From NCBI RefSeq assembly GCF_022532105.1, contig NZ_CP092832.1:3439001-3503000 (forward strand): a DNA stretch of 64,000 nucleotides, given 5' to 3'. The stretch is from Flavobacterium sp. HJ-32-4. GTDB lineage: Bacteria > Bacteroidota > Bacteroidia > Flavobacteriales > Flavobacteriaceae. Below the pieces are notes generated by a model. It saw only the letters and a list, made by a program, of their open reading frames with translations, was not told the origin of the DNA and did not search any database. The position numbers and the translations under genes are program-made. Position 1 is the stretch's first letter; each line of letters starts with the position of its first letter. Below are positions 50,363-58,309 of the stretch, piece by piece.

Positions 50363-50557
50363 ATGAATGTAAAACGACTTTTCGGCACGACCCTTACTAT
50401 TTTAGGCATCGTTGGACTCATCTATGCTGCTATCCTGTTCATCAACACAGGAGGTCAAACGCGGGATGTGAAAGGCATCATCATCTCCGGTCTCCTCGGC
50501 CTGGTGTTTTTTGTCTCCGGTATCGGCTTATTGAAAGGAACGAAAGACGAGAGCTAG
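50363..50557 (+). CDS. Small two-helix membrane protein
   Basis: A 64-residue protein with two hydrophobic helices (TTLTILGIVGLIYAAILFI and IISGLLGLVFFVSGIGLL) joined by a short polar loop (NTGGQTRDVKG), ending KGTKDES. Similar short proteins occur in Flavobacteriaceae without a known role. The ATG at 50363 is preferred over a frame start at 50309, which adds an unlikely polar leader. Confidence 0.7.
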   Translation: MNVKRLFGTTLTILGIVGLIYAAILFINTGGQTRDVKGIIISGLLGLVFFVSGIGLLKGTKDES

Positions 50558-50772
50558 GTGAATCAACCTTCCCTTATAGCCCTTCCATCGACTGGAGGCG
50601 TATCCGGAACAGTTCGCGGCATTCTTTGCTGTTAGAGCATCCCATGTCGCCACAGTACCCCCTAACGGATACAAGATAACCGAATATGCCATTTTATCTC
50701 CCGAATACACCCTGCCTTAGACCGCTTTCGGACAAGGTCTGTAAAACACGAGGCGTGATGGAAACGAGCATG

Positions 50773-50780
50773 TAGATTTG
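50773..50780 (+). promoter_or_regulatory. -7 box of the small T9SS gene
   Basis: TAGATTTG matches TAnnTTTG exactly, 12 bases before the ATG at 50793. No TTG at the -33 distance. Confidence 0.5.
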
Positions 50781-50792
50781 CGCCAAAAAAAA

Positions 50793-51554
50793 ATGGATTC
50801 ACTATCAATTACCCAAAACCGATACCTGAATGTCCGTTTACTTTTGCCGCTGGCCATGGCATTCGTATCATGGGTTGCATTTCCTCAAAGCCCGATGAGC
50901 CGCATCTGGCTCAACATGTCGCATGAAGAAAATCCAGGTAACCAAATCCTGGTTGGATATACCGATATGGCGACGTTGGAAGTCGACCCCGGTTTTGACT
51001 CGGCACTGGCACCCGCGGGAGATTGCCTTTCGTCGCTTATCGGTTCTGAACACTACGTTATACAGGCCCGACCGGCTTTCGAAGCATCAGATGTAGTTCC
51101 GCTCGCACTGCATGCCGAATCATCCGGAACGTTTACAATCTGGCTGGATCATGCCGATGGCGTTTTTGAACAAGGCCAGGCGATTTATCTTTACGATGGT
51201 TTGGAAAATAAGTGCTCCGAGTTATCGGCCGCTTCCTATGTATTTACATCCGAATCGGGCGACTTCGACAACCGTTTCCAATTGCTTTACCAGACGTCAA
51301 CATTAGGTTTGGCGACCTCGTCACAAGATACTGTATCCGTTTACGACGAGTCAGGTGTTTTGACGGTACATACCGGATCCGAAACAGCATCATGTATCCA
51401 GGTATTTGACTTGCAGGGCCGGGAAATTGCCCAATTGAAAACGCCTGCTACGTTAACGGCGTCACTGCCATTTGTATCAGCGCAACGCGAAGTGAGGCTT
51501 GTGCGTATTGTATACCCTTCGGGTCGGGTATTGGTCCGTAAAATACGGTTTTAA
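50793..51554 (+). CDS. Small secreted T9SS protein paralogous to the C-terminus of the giant adhesin
   Basis: A 253-residue exported protein. After a signal peptide (hydrophobic RLLLPLAMAFVSWVAFPQ) the whole remainder aligns with the last ~220 residues of the protein encoded at 310-9090: SRIWLNM against [24 protein letters not shown] against [32 protein letters not shown] against [15 protein letters not shown], ending in a T9SS sorting domain (IQVFDLQGREIAQL to RVLVRKIRF). There is no N-terminal adhesin part, so this is a sorting-module-only protein. It may be a remnant of a larger gene or a functional small surface protein. It has its own -7 box and a possible terminator. Confidence 0.85.
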   Translation: MDSLSITQNRYLNVRLLLPLAMAFVSWVAFPQSPMSRIWLNMSHEENPGNQILVGYTDMATLEVDPGFDSALAPAGDCLSSLIGSEHYVIQARPAFEASDVVPLALHAESSGTFTIWLDHADGVFEQGQAIYLYDGLENKCSELSAASYVFTSESGDFDNRFQLLYQTSTLGLATSSQDTVSVYDESGVLTVHTGSETASCIQVFDLQGREIAQLKTPATLTASLPFVSAQREVRLVRIVYPSGRVLVRKIRF

Positions 51555-51657
51555 GACAAAGTACGTTTTCCAGAAAACCGCGTGAATCCGCAGTTCATGC
51601 GCGTTGAAGGCGGACGTACCTGTTTATTATGCATTTGGTTAATATTTTAGAGAAGAT

Positions 51658-51679
51658 ACGCTCGTCATAGGACGGGCGT
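51658..51679 (+). terminator. Candidate terminator behind the small T9SS gene
   Basis: ACGCTCGTC and GACGGGCGT form a 9-bp stem (one G-U pair) with loop ATAG; only a short T stretch follows, so efficiency is uncertain. Confidence 0.5.
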
Positions 51680-51704
51680 TTCTGCTCTGCTCTAGTAGAA
51701 AAAA

Positions 51705-52139
51705 TCAGCGATTAAGTCCCGTAAACGATTGGTAGTGGCGACCGAGCGGCACCATACACTTGACATCGTGATCGTTTACATACCATTCCAGGCAATATCC
51801 GTCCGGATCGACTTCGTGCTGCGCGCGCAGCATTTCGAAAGCGCGGTCAATCGCGTCGGGTTGTGAGGTATAATCCGAAATATAGAAGCTATTGTAGGGA
51901 CCATTTTGAATGGTAAACGCACTGAGCCCCTGTTGTTCCATTTCGCCATCCAGTACGTTCGCGGCGGCTTTATACGTACCACCGTCGCGTCCTGGCCAAA
52001 ACAGCCCATAAAAATGTCGCCTTTCGTTAGGCGGCAGGAGTGACTTCAACGTCTGCATGGCATCGGCGGCACCCCGGCGTCCGTCAACTGCCGTCACACA
52101 AAAAACCGGAACGTCTTCCTGGAAGGTAAAGCTGTCCAT
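51705..52139 (-). CDS. GyrI-like domain protein (tentative)
   Basis: A 144-residue cytosolic protein starting MDSFTFQEDVPVFCVTA. The arrangement of a first strand, a helix with DAMQTLKSLLP, FYGLFWPGRDGGTYKAAANV, a second symmetrical half (FTIQNGPYNSFYISDYTSQP) and CLEWYVNDHDVKCMVPL at the end resembles GyrI-like small-molecule-binding domains. No DNA-binding part is present. Assignment is by overall pattern only. I use the ATG at 52139 because a longer frame overlaps the neighbouring nuclease gene. Confidence 0.5.
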   Translation of the reverse strand: MDSFTFQEDVPVFCVTAVDGRRGAADAMQTLKSLLPPNERRHFYGLFWPGRDGGTYKAAANVLDGEMEQQGLSAFTIQNGPYNSFYISDYTSQPDAIDRAFEMLRAQHEVDPDGYCLEWYVNDHDVKCMVPLGRHYQSFTGLNR

Positions 52140-52179
52140 ATTGGGAGATTTTCTCAAATTTACGAAAAAAACAGCTGGC

Positions 52180-52956
52180 TTACAATGCCAATTCGATCCA
52201 AACAGGGGCGTGATCACTGGTTTTTTCCCATCCCCGCACCTCTCGGTCAACTCCGCCTGCCTTCAGGTGGTCTTTGAGTTGGGGACTGAGCAGGAAATGG
52301 TCGATACGCAGACCGGCGTTGCGCTGGAAAGCGCTGCGGAAGTAGTCCCAAAACGTGTACATCGTCTCATTTGGGTAAAGGGTTCGAAGTGCGTCGGTCC
52401 ACCCCTGCTGCACTAACGACTGGAACGCCGCCCGGGTTTCCGGACGAAAAAGGGCATCGTCTACCCAACGTTCCGGCTTATACACATCTTTTTCGGTTGG
52501 CATGACGTTGAAATCACCCGCCAAAAGCACGGGGGTGTCGTGTGATAACAGTACGGCAGCCCGCTCCTGCAAACGTCGAAACCAATCAAGCTTATAGTCA
52601 AACTTGGGGCCCGGCGCCGGATTGCCATTCGGCAAATACAAGCAGGCAATAACGAGCGGACCCGCAAGTACTTCCAGATAACGACTTTGTTCATCATCGG
52701 GATTACCGGGAAGCACACGGGTGATTTCCTGAATACGGATGTCATTCCTGGCTAAAATGGCGACTCCGTTCCAGCTTTTCTGTCCGTGCCAGATAGCCTG
52801 GTAGCCTGCGTCCGAAAACGCCGCCAGCGGAAACTTCTCCTGTGGCGCTTTAAGTTCCTGGAGGCACACGATATCCGGCTGCGCGAACTCCAGCCATTTC
52901 AAAACGACAGGAAGGCGCCCGTTCACACCATTGACATTGTAGGTGGCAATCTTCAT
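52180..52956 (-). CDS. xth: Exodeoxyribonuclease III family AP endonuclease
   Basis: A 258-residue EEP-family nuclease that repairs abasic sites. Motifs: MKIATYNVNGVNGRLPVVL, CLQELKAPQEKFP (metal-binding Glu), LAGDFNVMPTEKDVY, the WTDALR region, and GLRIDHFLLS with the final catalytic SDHAPVWIEL. All catalytic residues are present and the length is standard. ATG at 52956 chosen because the extension upstream lacks family similarity. It lies 40 bases behind its neighbour on the same strand. Confidence 0.93.
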   Translation of the reverse strand: MKIATYNVNGVNGRLPVVLKWLEFAQPDIVCLQELKAPQEKFPLAAFSDAGYQAIWHGQKSWNGVAILARNDIRIQEITRVLPGNPDDEQSRYLEVLAGPLVIACLYLPNGNPAPGPKFDYKLDWFRRLQERAAVLLSHDTPVLLAGDFNVMPTEKDVYKPERWVDDALFRPETRAAFQSLVQQGWTDALRTLYPNETMYTFWDYFRSAFQRNAGLRIDHFLLSPQLKDHLKAGGVDREVRGWEKTSDHAPVWIELAL

Positions 52957-53153
52957 AGCTACGTTTTCTCTAAGATAGTCAAAAAGGGCGAGATACATCC
53001 CTTGGCGCAGAACGTTATAAAAATATACAAACAGGCCTAAAATTAAATAAAATCAAACTTTACCGTTGTTTTTGTTATAAAATGACGTTTCTGCTTTTTT
53101 TGCTTTGTCATGTCGCCGATTTCTGCCATTTTGCACCAAACCCCAACTACCCC

Positions 53154-53363
53154 ATGAAAAAAAACCTCAGCAGCGGCGAGAGCCTCTGCCGTCTGGTGGC
53201 TGCCGCTGCCTGTTTTTATGTATTGTACTTCTTCGAATTTGACTGGAAAATGGCCATCACGGGCGCCATCGGGCTCTTTTTTTTCATCACAGGAATTTGG
53301 CGCGTTTGCCCGGTATATTCCCTCTTTCACATTTCTACCAGGCGTCCGCCTGAAAAGCGATAA
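53154..53363 (+). CDS. DUF2892 (YgaP-like) small membrane protein
   Basis: A 69-residue protein with two short hydrophobic stretches (LVAAAACFYVLYFF and AITGAIGLFFFITGIW) followed by RVCPVYSLFHIST, the pattern of the DUF2892 domain, which in E. coli YgaP anchors a rhodanese. There is no rhodanese domain here. The CPVY cysteine is the conserved one. ATG at 53154; the upstream extension from 53082 is probably not translated. Confidence 0.8.
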   Translation: MKKNLSSGESLCRLVAAAACFYVLYFFEFDWKMAITGAIGLFFFITGIWRVCPVYSLFHISTRRPPEKR

Positions 53364-53470
53364 CTCCAAACCACTGGTTGTTAATTCGATACCGACGTCC
53401 ATGGGACGGCGTCGGGCTACTTATCCTCTCAGGTTAGCCCTTTACGAATCCTATTCGTACTAAAGCAGCA

Positions 53471-53514
53471 ACGTAATTTGTACGTAAGAACCCACGTAAT
53501 TCTACGTGTTTTTT
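53471..53514 (+). promoter_or_regulatory. Two ACGTA/TACGT palindromes upstream of the signalling operon
   Basis: Palindrome 1, ACGTA-N5-TACGT, is at 53471-53485; palindrome 2, CACGTA-N4-TACGTG, is at 53493-53508 and is followed by six T (53509-53514). The centres are about 22 bp apart. They could be tandem binding sites for the LuxR-type regulator encoded at the end of the operon; the second could also act as a small terminator or attenuator on the + strand. Confidence 0.55.
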
Positions 53515-53586
53515 GAAGAGTCTAACTATCGCCTCTTAATTTTGATATTTTTACCACACTGAATCTAAAACAAAACAACAAACCTC

Positions 53587-53904
53587 ATGGAAAAAACAAA
53601 CCCCAACGTAATTCCGCTCAAACAAGCACAGGATTGGGCGGCAAATTGGCAAAAAGACAACACACTTAAAGCCTTTCTGATTCAAAAAGACAATATTGAC
53701 TCCATTTTGGCTGCAGGGGGAAATGTGGCTAATTTTAGAGGTTATCTAGGGCTGGACGATGCGGGAGATCCCGTTTTTATGTTGGTCGGTGTGGATGCCA
53801 GCGGAAACGATATAATCAATGAAGAAGATGGGTATTATGTTTACGATTTTAATGATCCATGCCCACGTACGTGTAGCCCCGGTAGTCCACTCATAATGAA
53901 GTAA
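53587..53904 (+). CDS. Small protein of unknown family, first gene of the signalling operon
   Basis: A 105-residue protein without signal peptide or membrane helix. It starts MEKTNPNVIPLKQAQDWAAN, has a central FRGYLGLDDAGDPVFMLVGV followed by DASGNDIINEEDGYYVYDFN, and ends in DPCPRTCSPGSPLIMK, where two cysteines and prolines make a distinctive tail. I recall similar small proteins in Bacteroidota but cannot name a family or function. The stop codon overlaps the start of the next gene (TAATG), so translation is coupled to the membrane protein. The DNA is visibly more A/T-rich than the kinase gene downstream. Confidence 0.75.
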   Translation: MEKTNPNVIPLKQAQDWAANWQKDNTLKAFLIQKDNIDSILAAGGNVANFRGYLGLDDAGDPVFMLVGVDASGNDIINEEDGYYVYDFNDPCPRTCSPGSPLIMK

Positions 53905-54545
53905 TGGCACACCTTCTTTCCTACATAGGTGACTTTCTTCTTCTGGTCAATTTGATACTGTCACTGTCGATACGACCAAAGAATCGCACCATTATCTTCT
54001 TTATCGTATACCAGTTCTGCATTTTTTTGGTTCAGACGGCCGGTACGACACTCAGCACCTTGGGGGAGCGTAATCTGTTTCTGTCCCACTACTATTTCGT
54101 GGGACAGTTTTTACTACTAAGCCTCTTTTATTACAGTCTTTTGAATACGTCACAGAGGCGCATCCTATTACTCGCTCAACCTGCCGTACTTATACCGCTG
54201 GCAATTCAATACACAGTGGATCCCGAAGTCTATTGGAAATTCAATCATTTAGAGATTCTGTTAACGGCCTTTCCGATTATTGCCTTTGCTGCCTTTCATT
54301 TCTACAATCAACTAGATGGTCCGAAACAATTTCACCTGATTAATCTGTCGATAATGATGTACCTTTTCGGCAGTACCGTGCTTTTTCTAGCCGGTAATAC
54401 GGTGAATCTGATGGTAAATAATCGTGCACGGATTTGTTGGGATCTTAACTCTATCCTTTATATTTTATTTCAACTATGTGTGTTACATGAATTGCGTGTT
54501 ACGTACTTAAAAAGACCCCTGTCACAGCATGAAGCAGGTCACTGA
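53904..54545 (+). CDS. Multi-spanning membrane protein of unknown function
   Basis: A 213-residue integral membrane protein with about six or seven hydrophobic helices (SYIGDFLLLVNLILSLSI, TIIFFIVYQFCIFLVQ, YYFVGQFLLLSLFYYSL, ILLLAQPAVLIPLAIQY, LLTAFPIIAFAAFHF, SIMMYLFGSTVLFLAGN, SILYILFQLCVLHEL). I recognise no family motif. Its first codon overlaps the stop of the small protein and its last 17 bases overlap the kinase gene, which argues that it acts with the kinase, perhaps as sensor or receptor. That role is inference. A/T-rich relative to neighbours. Confidence 0.75.
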   Translation: MAHLLSYIGDFLLLVNLILSLSIRPKNRTIIFFIVYQFCIFLVQTAGTTLSTLGERNLFLSHYYFVGQFLLLSLFYYSLLNTSQRRILLLAQPAVLIPLAIQYTVDPEVYWKFNHLEILLTAFPIIAFAAFHFYNQLDGPKQFHLINLSIMMYLFGSTVLFLAGNTVNLMVNNRARICWDLNSILYILFQLCVLHELRVTYLKRPLSQHEAGH

Positions 54546-55314
54546 AAATGACTTAATTCTGGGAATCATTTACATCTCTCTCGCCTTCTTAATGATGGGA
54601 GGGATTGTCGTAACCTTTTTCTACTTCTCCAAAAAGAAAATACTTCAAAAAGAGCTCGAAAAACGTGACCTCCGCATCTCGCACCAGAAGGAACTCCTGC
54701 GGTCCATCATCCTCACGCAGGAGGAGGAACGGGCGCGTATTGCGCAGGACCTGCACGACGACATCAGCTCTAAACTGAATATCGTGTCGCTGAACGGACA
54801 CCTGCTGAAGGAAAAAAGCCTGCCACCGGACGAAGCCGACCGTATACGGGAAGCTATTGTCGAACTCACGGGAAAAGCATTGGAGAATTCACGGCGTATT
54901 GCTCATGACCTACTGCCTCCCGTACTCGAGAAATTCGGCCTCGTGGCGGGCATCGAAGAATTGGTGCAGGAGTTCGAAGCGTCGAAGCGCGTTACGACCA
55001 GCTTTACCCAGCACCTTTCGCATGAGCCGGAAGACGAACGCACCAGCCTGCAGGTATTTCGCATCCTACAGGAATTGATGAACAACTCGTTGCGTCATGG
55101 AAAATCGACACATATCAGCATCAATCTATCGGAAGAAAACGGACGCTACAGCTGCCACTACACCGATAACGGATCGGGGATGGACGCACAGACACTGAAA
55201 AATGCCCGCGGCCTCGGCCTGCGAAATATCGAGAACAGAATTGAAATCCTCGAAGGAACCTTTAACATCGACAGCCAGCCGGGCAAGGGTGTCCGGGTTC
55301 ACTTTACCTTTTGA
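54529..55314 (+). CDS. Sensor histidine kinase, HisKA_3 (NarX/DegS type)
   Basis: A 261-residue kinase with one N-terminal membrane helix (about residues 6-32), then a coiled region, and the HisKA_3 dimerisation motif with phospho-acceptor His76 (RARIAQDLHDDISSKLN). The ATPase domain shows the N box LQELMNNSLRHGK, DNGSGMD and ARGLGLRNIENRIEILEG. It has no periplasmic domain of its own, so sensing probably depends on the overlapping membrane protein gene or on cytosolic input. The partner regulator gene starts 8 bases after the stop. Confidence 0.93.
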   Translation: MKQVTENDLILGIIYISLAFLMMGGIVVTFFYFSKKKILQKELEKRDLRISHQKELLRSIILTQEEERARIAQDLHDDISSKLNIVSLNGHLLKEKSLPPDEADRIREAIVELTGKALENSRRIAHDLLPPVLEKFGLVAGIEELVQEFEASKRVTTSFTQHLSHEPEDERTSLQVFRILQELMNNSLRHGKSTHISINLSEENGRYSCHYTDNGSGMDAQTLKNARGLGLRNIENRIEILEGTFNIDSQPGKGVRVHFTF

Positions 55315-55322
55315 CTGTAACC

Positions 55323-56003
55323 ATGGAACAACAACCGCATACGCACATCCGCATCGCCCTTGCCGACGATGAAATGCTGTTCCGCAAGGGCATCGCTTTC
55401 CTATTGGGACGTGAAAGTGATATTGAAATCGTGCTTGAAGCCTCCGACGGACAGGAACTCGTCGATTACCTTAAGGAAAGCCATGAACATCCGGATATTG
55501 TGCTCATGGACCTTAAAATGCCGTCACTGAACGGCGTGGAAACCACCAAAATCCTGAACCGGAACTTCCCGAATATCCGCATCATTGCCCTTACCAGCTA
55601 TAACACCAAGCCTTTCATCGCCAATATGATTCAGGTAGGCGCCGTCTCGTATATCGTAAAAAATGCGAGTCCGGACGAGATGATCCATACCATCCGGCAG
55701 GTGGCCGAAAAAGGGTTCTACTATAACGAAGAGGTTATGCAGATCATCCGGTCGGGCGACCTGCGGAAAACACCGAAAAGCCTGCTCGACAATACGTTTC
55801 TCACCCAGCGGGAACTGGAGATACTGGAGGGCATCTGCCAACAGAAAAACTCGGCGGAAATCAGCGCAGAATTGTACCTCAGCCAGCGCACCGTCGAAGG
55901 GCATCGCACCAACCTCCTGGTCAAAACCGGGTCGCGCAACATCGCTGGCCTGGTGGTCTTTGCAATCCAAAACCGTTTGGTGAACATCGGCGGACTCGAC
56001 TGA
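55323..56003 (+). CDS. NarL/FixJ-type response regulator
   Basis: A 226-residue regulator with a receiver domain (acidic Asp15 and Asp16, phospho-acceptor Asp63 in DIVLMDLKMPSLNG, Thr in IIALTSYN, Lys in SYIVKNASPDE) and a C-terminal LuxR-type helix-turn-helix (FLTQRELEILEGICQQKNSA, SQRTVEGHRTNLLVKTGSRN). It would be phosphorylated by the adjacent kinase and bind paired sites in DNA. I use the ATG at 55323; an in-frame TTG at 55311 overlaps the kinase stop. The operon's own upstream palindromes are candidate targets. Confidence 0.94.
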   Translation: MEQQPHTHIRIALADDEMLFRKGIAFLLGRESDIEIVLEASDGQELVDYLKESHEHPDIVLMDLKMPSLNGVETTKILNRNFPNIRIIALTSYNTKPFIANMIQVGAVSYIVKNASPDEMIHTIRQVAEKGFYYNEEVMQIIRSGDLRKTPKSLLDNTFLTQRELEILEGICQQKNSAEISAELYLSQRTVEGHRTNLLVKTGSRNIAGLVVFAIQNRLVNIGGLD

Positions 56004-56006
56004 TTC

Positions 56007-57971
56007 CTATTTCAGCAGTTTGTTGGTAAAAAGGTAATCGGCAGTTTGGTACCAGGCGATCGTCTCCTCAAGAAACGACGGCTCTGGCTGTAACGGCAGC
56101 AAACGATCCTGTTTCCGATCCCAACGGTAAAACGCCTTTTTCTTCTGGTCGCTCAAAATCATGATCCGGTCGCCTTTCATCAGTGCCAACTTCCGGTAGG
56201 TACCGACGAACGAACGCTCCTCAAACGCAGCATCTCGTACATCCTTACCATAAAAATCCGATTCATACGACCAGCCCAGGAGTCCGAAGAAGGTTGGGAA
56301 TAAGTCGATTTGGGAACACTGCTCCGCGATCTTTCCATTCTGTTCTGCCGGAAGATTCACAATCAGCGCCGGGATGTGGTAATTCTTCACATCGATCTCG
56401 TCTTTGCCCGCGCTGCTGGCGCAGTGGTCGGCTACGATGACAAATACCGTGTTTTGGAACCAGGGCTTTTTGCGCGCCGCCGCGAAAAGTTCGCGCAACG
56501 CAAAGTCGGTGTACTTGACGGCCCCGTCACGACTGGTGCCAGACGGAATATCGATCTTTCCTGACGGATACGTATACGGCCGGTGATTCGACGTGGTCAT
56601 GATAAAGTTAAAGAACGGCTCTTTTCGGGCATAGTGGGCATCGGCGACAGATAGCATCTTGCGGTAAATATCCTCATCGCATATCCCCCAGGCATTCTCG
56701 AAGGTCACCTCACCATCCGTAATGTTGTGACGGGTTGTCTTGATGGCATCGCTCAACACACTTCCGCGTCCACGGTCGTAAATCGTAAACCCGTTACCGC
56801 CGTAGAACGCATTCATGTTATCGAAATACCCATCACCGCCGTAAAAGAAATTGCGGACGTAACCGCGTTTTTCGAACACGCTTCCCACCGTATACAGTCC
56901 GCCGTTCTCCGGACGCTTTACGATACTTTGTCCGGGTGTCGGTGGAATACACAGTGTAACGGCTTCCATGCCCCGTACCGTCCGGGTTCCTGTAGCGTAC
57001 ATATTCGAGAAAAACACGCTTTTTTGGGCCAGGCTGTCGAGGAAAGGTGTAATATGTTTTTCGTTTCCGAATTCCTGCAGGAAACTGCCCGACAGACTCT
57101 CGACGAGAATGAATACCACATTTTTGGGAGCTCCCGTACCTGTATCCAGCGAATTGGAAATCTTGCGGTGGATGGAAAAACCATCTGAAGAATACACACT
57201 CGTTTCCTGCTGCAATTTCGAGCGCACCAACTGGAACGCCTTTTTATTGTCGATGGAAGTATAGAACTCCGTATACTTCATTTGGTTGTTGCGGAACGCT
57301 GAAAAGAAAGAATACACGCCGGTTTTCGACAGTTCGGAATTATAGCGGTTCGGCGACCATTCGGCATCCGTGTTGCGCAACCAGACGGTGCAGAGAAACA
57401 CCACCAGGCCATAACCCAAAGCGAGGGCCAGGCTTCGGTTCCAACGTGCTTTTGACCGGAAAGCCGTAGTAAAGGCTGCGTTGCGCCAGAACAGGAATAG
57501 GAAAAGCACCGTAAGTGCCACCACCGCCCCGACGAGCAGCGGCAGCGGATACGATTCCTGGATGTTGGCTACGACCTCATGGGTATAGATCAGGTAATCA
57601 ACCGCAATGAAGTTGAACCGACTCCGGAATTCCTCCCAGAACGTGAATTCGGCAAAGAAGGCAAATACGAGAATAAACACGGCCAGGCTGGTAAAAAACC
57701 AGACCATAACCCGGTCGAACAGACTGCCCACCCATCGATTCGGGAAAAAACAGAAGTATAACGTCGGCAGGAGCCCGGCGTAGAAAGCGGTCGCTACGTC
57801 GAAAAGAAGTCCGGTTCCCAGGGTGCGGAGTATATCAAGTGGCGCCCACGAAACGTCCGCCGATTGCCATATAAGCAGTGCGATGCGAACCACGGAAGAC
57901 GTGACGACGAACCACGTGAGAAAGTGAGCCAGGACGGCGAATCGCCCGGACCTGCGAAGGAATTGAAACAT
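56007..57971 (-). CDS. LtaS-like sulfatase family membrane protein
   Basis: A 654-residue inner-membrane enzyme of the lipoteichoic acid synthase/sulfatase superfamily. Five or so N-terminal helices (to about residue 210) are followed by a periplasmic alkaline phosphatase-like domain: NVVFILVESLSGSFLQEF with a metal site, TGTRTVRGMEAV with the nucleophile Thr, and VIVADHCASSAGKDEIDV with His and Asp ligands. In Gram-negative bacteria relatives transfer phosphoglycerol or phosphoethanolamine to envelope glycans or lipids; the substrate here is unknown. It converges with the response regulator gene, with 3 bases between stops. Confidence 0.88.
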   Translation of the reverse strand: MFQFLRRSGRFAVLAHFLTWFVVTSSVVRIALLIWQSADVSWAPLDILRTLGTGLLFDVATAFYAGLLPTLYFCFFPNRWVGSLFDRVMVWFFTSLAVFILVFAFFAEFTFWEEFRSRFNFIAVDYLIYTHEVVANIQESYPLPLLVGAVVALTVLFLFLFWRNAAFTTAFRSKARWNRSLALALGYGLVVFLCTVWLRNTDAEWSPNRYNSELSKTGVYSFFSAFRNNQMKYTEFYTSIDNKKAFQLVRSKLQQETSVYSSDGFSIHRKISNSLDTGTGAPKNVVFILVESLSGSFLQEFGNEKHITPFLDSLAQKSVFFSNMYATGTRTVRGMEAVTLCIPPTPGQSIVKRPENGGLYTVGSVFEKRGYVRNFFYGGDGYFDNMNAFYGGNGFTIYDRGRGSVLSDAIKTTRHNITDGEVTFENAWGICDEDIYRKMLSVADAHYARKEPFFNFIMTTSNHRPYTYPSGKIDIPSGTSRDGAVKYTDFALRELFAAARKKPWFQNTVFVIVADHCASSAGKDEIDVKNYHIPALIVNLPAEQNGKIAEQCSQIDLFPTFFGLLGWSYESDFYGKDVRDAAFEERSFVGTYRKLALMKGDRIMILSDQKKKAFYRWDRKQDRLLPLQPEPSFLEETIAWYQTADYLFTNKLLK

Positions 57972-58043
57972 GGATAGTGTGGTTGGTTATAGTTGGTGTA
58001 AAAATACGTAATTTCCTTAAAGGTAAGACTGGTGGGGCGACGT

Positions 58044-58078
58044 CAAAAAAAAAAACGCAACCCGGTGAGGATTGCGTT
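58044..58078 (-). terminator. Terminator of tRNA-Leu
   Basis: AACGCAA (58054-58060) pairs with TTGCGTT (58072-58078); on the - strand a run of about 11 T follows. It lies directly behind the tRNA. Confidence 0.9.
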
Positions 58079-58083
58079 AGAAG

Positions 58084-58165
58084 TGCCCAAGACTGGACTC
58101 GAACCAGCACACCCGAAGGCGCTGCGACCTGAACACAGTGCGTCTACCAATTTCGCCACTTGGGC
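58084..58165 (-). tRNA. tRNA-Leu (CAG)
   Basis: An 82-nt type II tRNA: acceptor GCCCAAG/CTTGGGC, anticodon stem CTGTG/CGCAG around TTCAGGT (CAG), a short variable arm GCGCCTTCGGGTGT, T-arm with GGTTCGAGTCC, discriminator A. It has its own promoter and terminator. Confidence 0.96.
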
Positions 58166-58176
58166 ATTCAGGACGA

Positions 58177-58205
58177 CAAAAGTAGTCCTTTTTCGGTAAT
58201 TCCAA
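58177..58205 (-). promoter_or_regulatory. tRNA-Leu promoter
   Basis: On the - strand TACTTTTG (58177-58184) and TTG (58203-58205) are 18 bases apart. The -7 box lies within an imperfect inverted repeat (GGACTAC/GTCGTCC). Confidence 0.65.
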
Positions 58206-58309
58206 AACGGTTTCCGCGTTTTTTAGTATAAAAAACGTCGAGTCTGAGACTGCGACTGCGACTACTATCATACTTTCCCACTTCCCGAACTTTTTCTACC
58301 TTCGCCCCC

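Noticed and set aside
50528..50710. 60-codon - strand frame downstream of the small membrane protein
   Set aside because: No family resemblance, overlaps the end of the + strand gene, and no promoter visible.
58240..58290. Another heptamer array before the AAA ATPase gene
   Set aside because: The repeat (TGCGAC twice, then TTCCCAC/TTCCCGA) changes between 6 and 7 bp and is too short to be convincing.
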